Shown here piece after piece: positions 62,111-64,000 of a DNA stretch of 64,000 nt (positions are counted from its first letter, which is position 1; each line of letters starts with the position of its first letter). The DNA comes from Chitinophaga deserti (GTDB taxonomy: Bacteria > Bacteroidota > Bacteroidia > Chitinophagales > Chitinophagaceae). The position numbers and the translations under genes were made by a program. The stretch lies in assembly GCF_003149455.1 (NCBI RefSeq), contig NZ_QFFK01000009.1, positions 186,001 through 250,000 on the forward strand, written 5' to 3'. The notes below the pieces were generated by a model. The model saw nothing but the letters and a program-made list of their open reading frames with translations. It did not search any database and was not told where the DNA came from.

Positions 62111-62848
62111 ATGTTCATTATGAATAAGAGAGAATTCATAAAGCTGGCCGGATTGGCCGGAGTGGCAGCCCTGGCCAACCCTACCGGGCTTTTTGCTGCA
62201 GGGGAGCAGAATAAAGACCTCCTTTCCCTGAAAGCACCTTTTGAGCTGCCGCCCCTCCCGTACGCCGCAGGCGCACTGGAACCCAATATCGACCAGCTCA
62301 CTATGGAAATTCACCACGGTAAGCACCATGCAGCTTATGTTAAAAACCTGAATGATGCGCTGAAAACAAGCCCGCTTGCTTCCGGCTCCCTCGGTCAGAT
62401 ACTCGCCGCAGTTACTGCAGAACAGCCTGCCATCCGTAACAACGGCGGCGGTCACTATAACCACTCCCTTTTCTGGACACTCCTGTCTCCCGAAAAATCC
62501 GAGCCTTCTGCTAAACTGAAAGCTGCCATCACAGCAGCCTTTGGGTCAGATGAAGCTTTCCGTCAGAAATTCGCTGACGCAGCCAAAGGCGTATTCGGTT
62601 CCGGCTGGGCCTGGCTCATCGTAAAGAAAGGCGGTAAACTGGCCGTTACTTCCACTCCTAATCAGGACAACCCGCTCATGACGAAGCTCGCCAAAGAACC
62701 AGGCACCCCCATTCTGGCACTGGACGTGTGGGAGCATGCCTATTATCTCAAGCACCAGAATAAACGGCCCGATTATATCGCCACATTCTGGAATGTAGTT
62801 AACTGGGAAAAAGTAAGCGCCCTGTACGAAGAAGCGCTCAAAAAATAA
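62111..62848 (+). CDS. sod: Fe/Mn superoxide dismutase with export signal
   Basis: A 245-residue SOD converting superoxide to hydrogen peroxide and oxygen. Metal-ligand regions are visible: first His in MEIHHGKHHAAYV, second in GGGHYNHSLFW, then LDVWEHAYYLKH with the Asp and last His ligands; GSGWAWL is also conserved. The N-terminus NKREFIKLAGLAGVAALAN resembles a Tat signal with Lys-Arg instead of Arg-Arg, so the enzyme is probably exported to the periplasm. ATG 62120 is an alternative start three codons in. It is followed by a terminator and a convergent glycosyltransferase gene. Confidence 0.95.
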   Translation: MFIMNKREFIKLAGLAGVAALANPTGLFAAGEQNKDLLSLKAPFELPPLPYAAGALEPNIDQLTMEIHHGKHHAAYVKNLNDALKTSPLASGSLGQILAAVTAEQPAIRNNGGGHYNHSLFWTLLSPEKSEPSAKLKAAITAAFGSDEAFRQKFADAAKGVFGSGWAWLIVKKGGKLAVTSTPNQDNPLMTKLAKEPGTPILALDVWEHAYYLKHQNKRPDYIATFWNVVNWEKVSALYEEALKK

Positions 62849-62853
62849 TGAAG

Positions 62854-62881
62854 AAGCCCGCCATGTGCGGGTTTTCTTTTT
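62854..62881 (+). terminator. terminator after sod
   Basis: CCCGC at 62857-62861 pairs with GCGGG at 62867-62871, with flanking AA/TT pairs and a T-rich tail that runs into the stop codon of the convergent gene. Confidence 0.8.
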
Positions 62882-64000
62882 AAGGAACTTTTACAGCAAC
62901 AGCCACCGCTTCCTGCGGCGGCTGTTGCATTTTAGGGGCGAAGCATATCGCCGCAAAAGGTATCAGTATCATGCTGCCTGCAAACAGTAACAGCAATCCC
63001 TCCTGTGCCCGCTTCCTGGCCAGCATGGCGGTACCCGCAGCAGTTAATATCATGAGAATGATTCCAAAAGCGGCTTCAGCCATATGCCATTGCGCACCTG
63101 CCCTGAAGCATGGGGGTAATATGGCCGGCCGGTATATGCCGGCGAGGGGGAGTAATGTAAGCAGTAATCCGGTGCCCAGTCCCATCACCAGCAGGATGGC
63201 CACATTCCAGCGGCGCAGCCGCAGCCTGCCTTCCAGTATCCGGTTCACCTGGATGGCGGCGAGGTAACTGAGGGGTAAATGCAGTAAGGAGGCAGCTGCC
63301 AATGGTATGCGCATAATGGAAAAGATCAGCAATCCGGTCCAGAAAAGCGCCCACATCCACCACACGAAATCTTTGTTCTCTGCAGTTTGTGCGAGGTAAA
63401 TGGAGCGGATGCGGGCAGTTTGCAGCCAGGTAAACAGGAAAGCCAGTACGGGGAAGCAACCCAGAAAGGAGATCCAGTGTGTTGAAAAGGTAACCCCGCC
63501 AGTGGGGAACGGCTGTATATGAATGGCAGTACCACGCCACATCAGATAGCCGTAATACCAGCCGGAAGATATGACGGCGGCCAGTACAATGGTGAGGAGC
63601 TGGAGCCATTTCATACCGGTATGGAAACGCTTCCAGGTCCAATACACAAGCCCGGTGAACAGGGCGATAAGCAAGGCAGAAGGGCCGGTTGAAAGTGTGG
63701 CAAGTCCCAGTGAAATACCGCTGAATACGGCAGCCCGGAATGGGGAGGTGCTCCAGGAAACCCGGTAAGCCAGATAGATGGAAAGGAACAGGAAGTAGTA
63801 CCCCGGCAGCATGGGCGCATCGCTGCGGAACAGCAATTGCGGCAGCCAGGAGCCGGCCAGAATAAGCGCCCACCACATTCCGAAACGCTCATCTTCCCGC
63901 CGCTTACCGATTACAAAACAAGTTAAGATCGTCAGAACGCCGGTTAGGGCATTGGGTAACCTTGCTGCAAAAGAACCGGTGCCAAATATGCTTTCAGCCA
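62880..64000 (-). CDS. ArnT/GT39-like membrane glycosyltransferase (5' end outside window)
   Basis: A minus-strand gene whose frame stays open to the window edge; 373 codons are visible and the true start lies beyond 64000. The first visible residues (SIFGTGSFAARLPNALTG, about 63937-63992) and the following GKRREDERFGMWWALILAG match the segment after the first extracytoplasmic loop in ArnT/PMT-type GT-C glycosyltransferases. About eight to nine membrane segments follow. It probably transfers a sugar from a polyprenyl-phosphate donor to lipid A or another envelope acceptor. The catalytic Asp region of the first loop is not in the window. Confidence 0.75.
   Translation of the reverse strand, partial: AESIFGTGSFAARLPNALTGVLTILTCFVIGKRREDERFGMWWALILAGSWLPQLLFRSDAPMLPGYYFLFLSIYLAYRVSWSTSPFRAAVFSGISLGLATLSTGPSALLIALFTGLVYWTWKRFHTGMKWLQLLTIVLAAVISSGWYYGYLMWRGTAIHIQPFPTGGVTFSTHWISFLGCFPVLAFLFTWLQTARIRSIYLAQTAENKDFVWWMWALFWTGLLIFSIMRIPLAAASLLHLPLSYLAAIQVNRILEGRLRLRRWNVAILLVMGLGTGLLLTLLPLAGIYRPAILPPCFRAGAQWHMAEAAFGIILMILTAAGTAMLARKRAQEGLLLLFAGSMILIPFAAICFAPKMQQPPQEAVAVAVKVP

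Overview
The window looks like chromosomal DNA of a Bacteroidota member, most likely a Chitinophaga-like member of the Chitinophagaceae. This is inferred from gene content: two SusC/SusD outer-membrane import pairs with N-terminal STN domains, a FecR anti-sigma/ECF sigma pair, many lipoproteins with a CKK-type lipobox, 7TMR-DISM and CHASE3 histidine kinases, and promoters of the Bacteroidota TTG/TAnnTTTG type. No phage, transposase, integrase or CRISPR array was seen.

Layout. 1-12.9 kb is housekeeping: tRNA-Leu, a bifunctional (p)ppGpp synthetase/hydrolase, purA, an Asp-rich protein with an AT-hook-like motif, pabB, a TIGR01777-type epimerase, a secreted protein plus a membrane protein, purQ, and a pair of DsbD-related genes. 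12.9-21.8 kb holds a lipoprotein, an OmpR-type two-component system, and a TolC/RND/adaptor efflux operon that it probably controls. 21.9-28.3 kb is a signalling cluster: two hybrid kinases, a CheR methyltransferase and a convergent receiver protein. 28.4-32.6 kb carries an M3 metallopeptidase and two lipoproteins. 32.8-42.1 kb is a SusC/SusD locus (SusC, SusD, IPT-NHL lipoprotein, GH20-like enzyme) with FecR and a divergent ECF sigma factor. 42.2-49.9 kb holds a TlpA-like thioredoxin, a MauE/DoxX-like membrane protein with a small secreted protein, and a second SusC/SusD pair. 50-51.7 kb has an uncharacterised protein, short 11-bp tandem repeats and a tRNA-Ala beside two degenerate 117-bp tRNA-like repeat units. 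51.9-55.9 kb has a DUF805 protein, a second OmpR-type two-component system and an HtrA/DegP protease. 55.9-61.5 kb is a five-gene minus-strand operon: ThiF-like adenylyltransferase, GNAT-like acyltransferase, 7TMR-DISM kinase, receiver-kinase, receiver. 61.6-64 kb has an exported Fe/Mn superoxide dismutase and the 3' part of an ArnT/GT39-like glycosyltransferase that runs off the window.

The most interesting parts are these. (1) The ThiF/GNAT/7TMR-kinase operon reads like a small-molecule synthesis and sensing unit of unknown chemistry. (2) Tandem 11-bp direct repeats lie ahead of both the first two-component system and its efflux operon, and an exact pair lies ahead of htrA, after the second two-component system. 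These look like response-regulator operators and suggest two parallel envelope-stress circuits. (3) A tandem array of decayed tRNA-Ala-like units. (4) A canonical EF-hand loop in the RND pump. (5) A split of the redox-active N-terminal DsbD domain into a separate protein.

All identifications come from reading motifs by eye. No database search was run.
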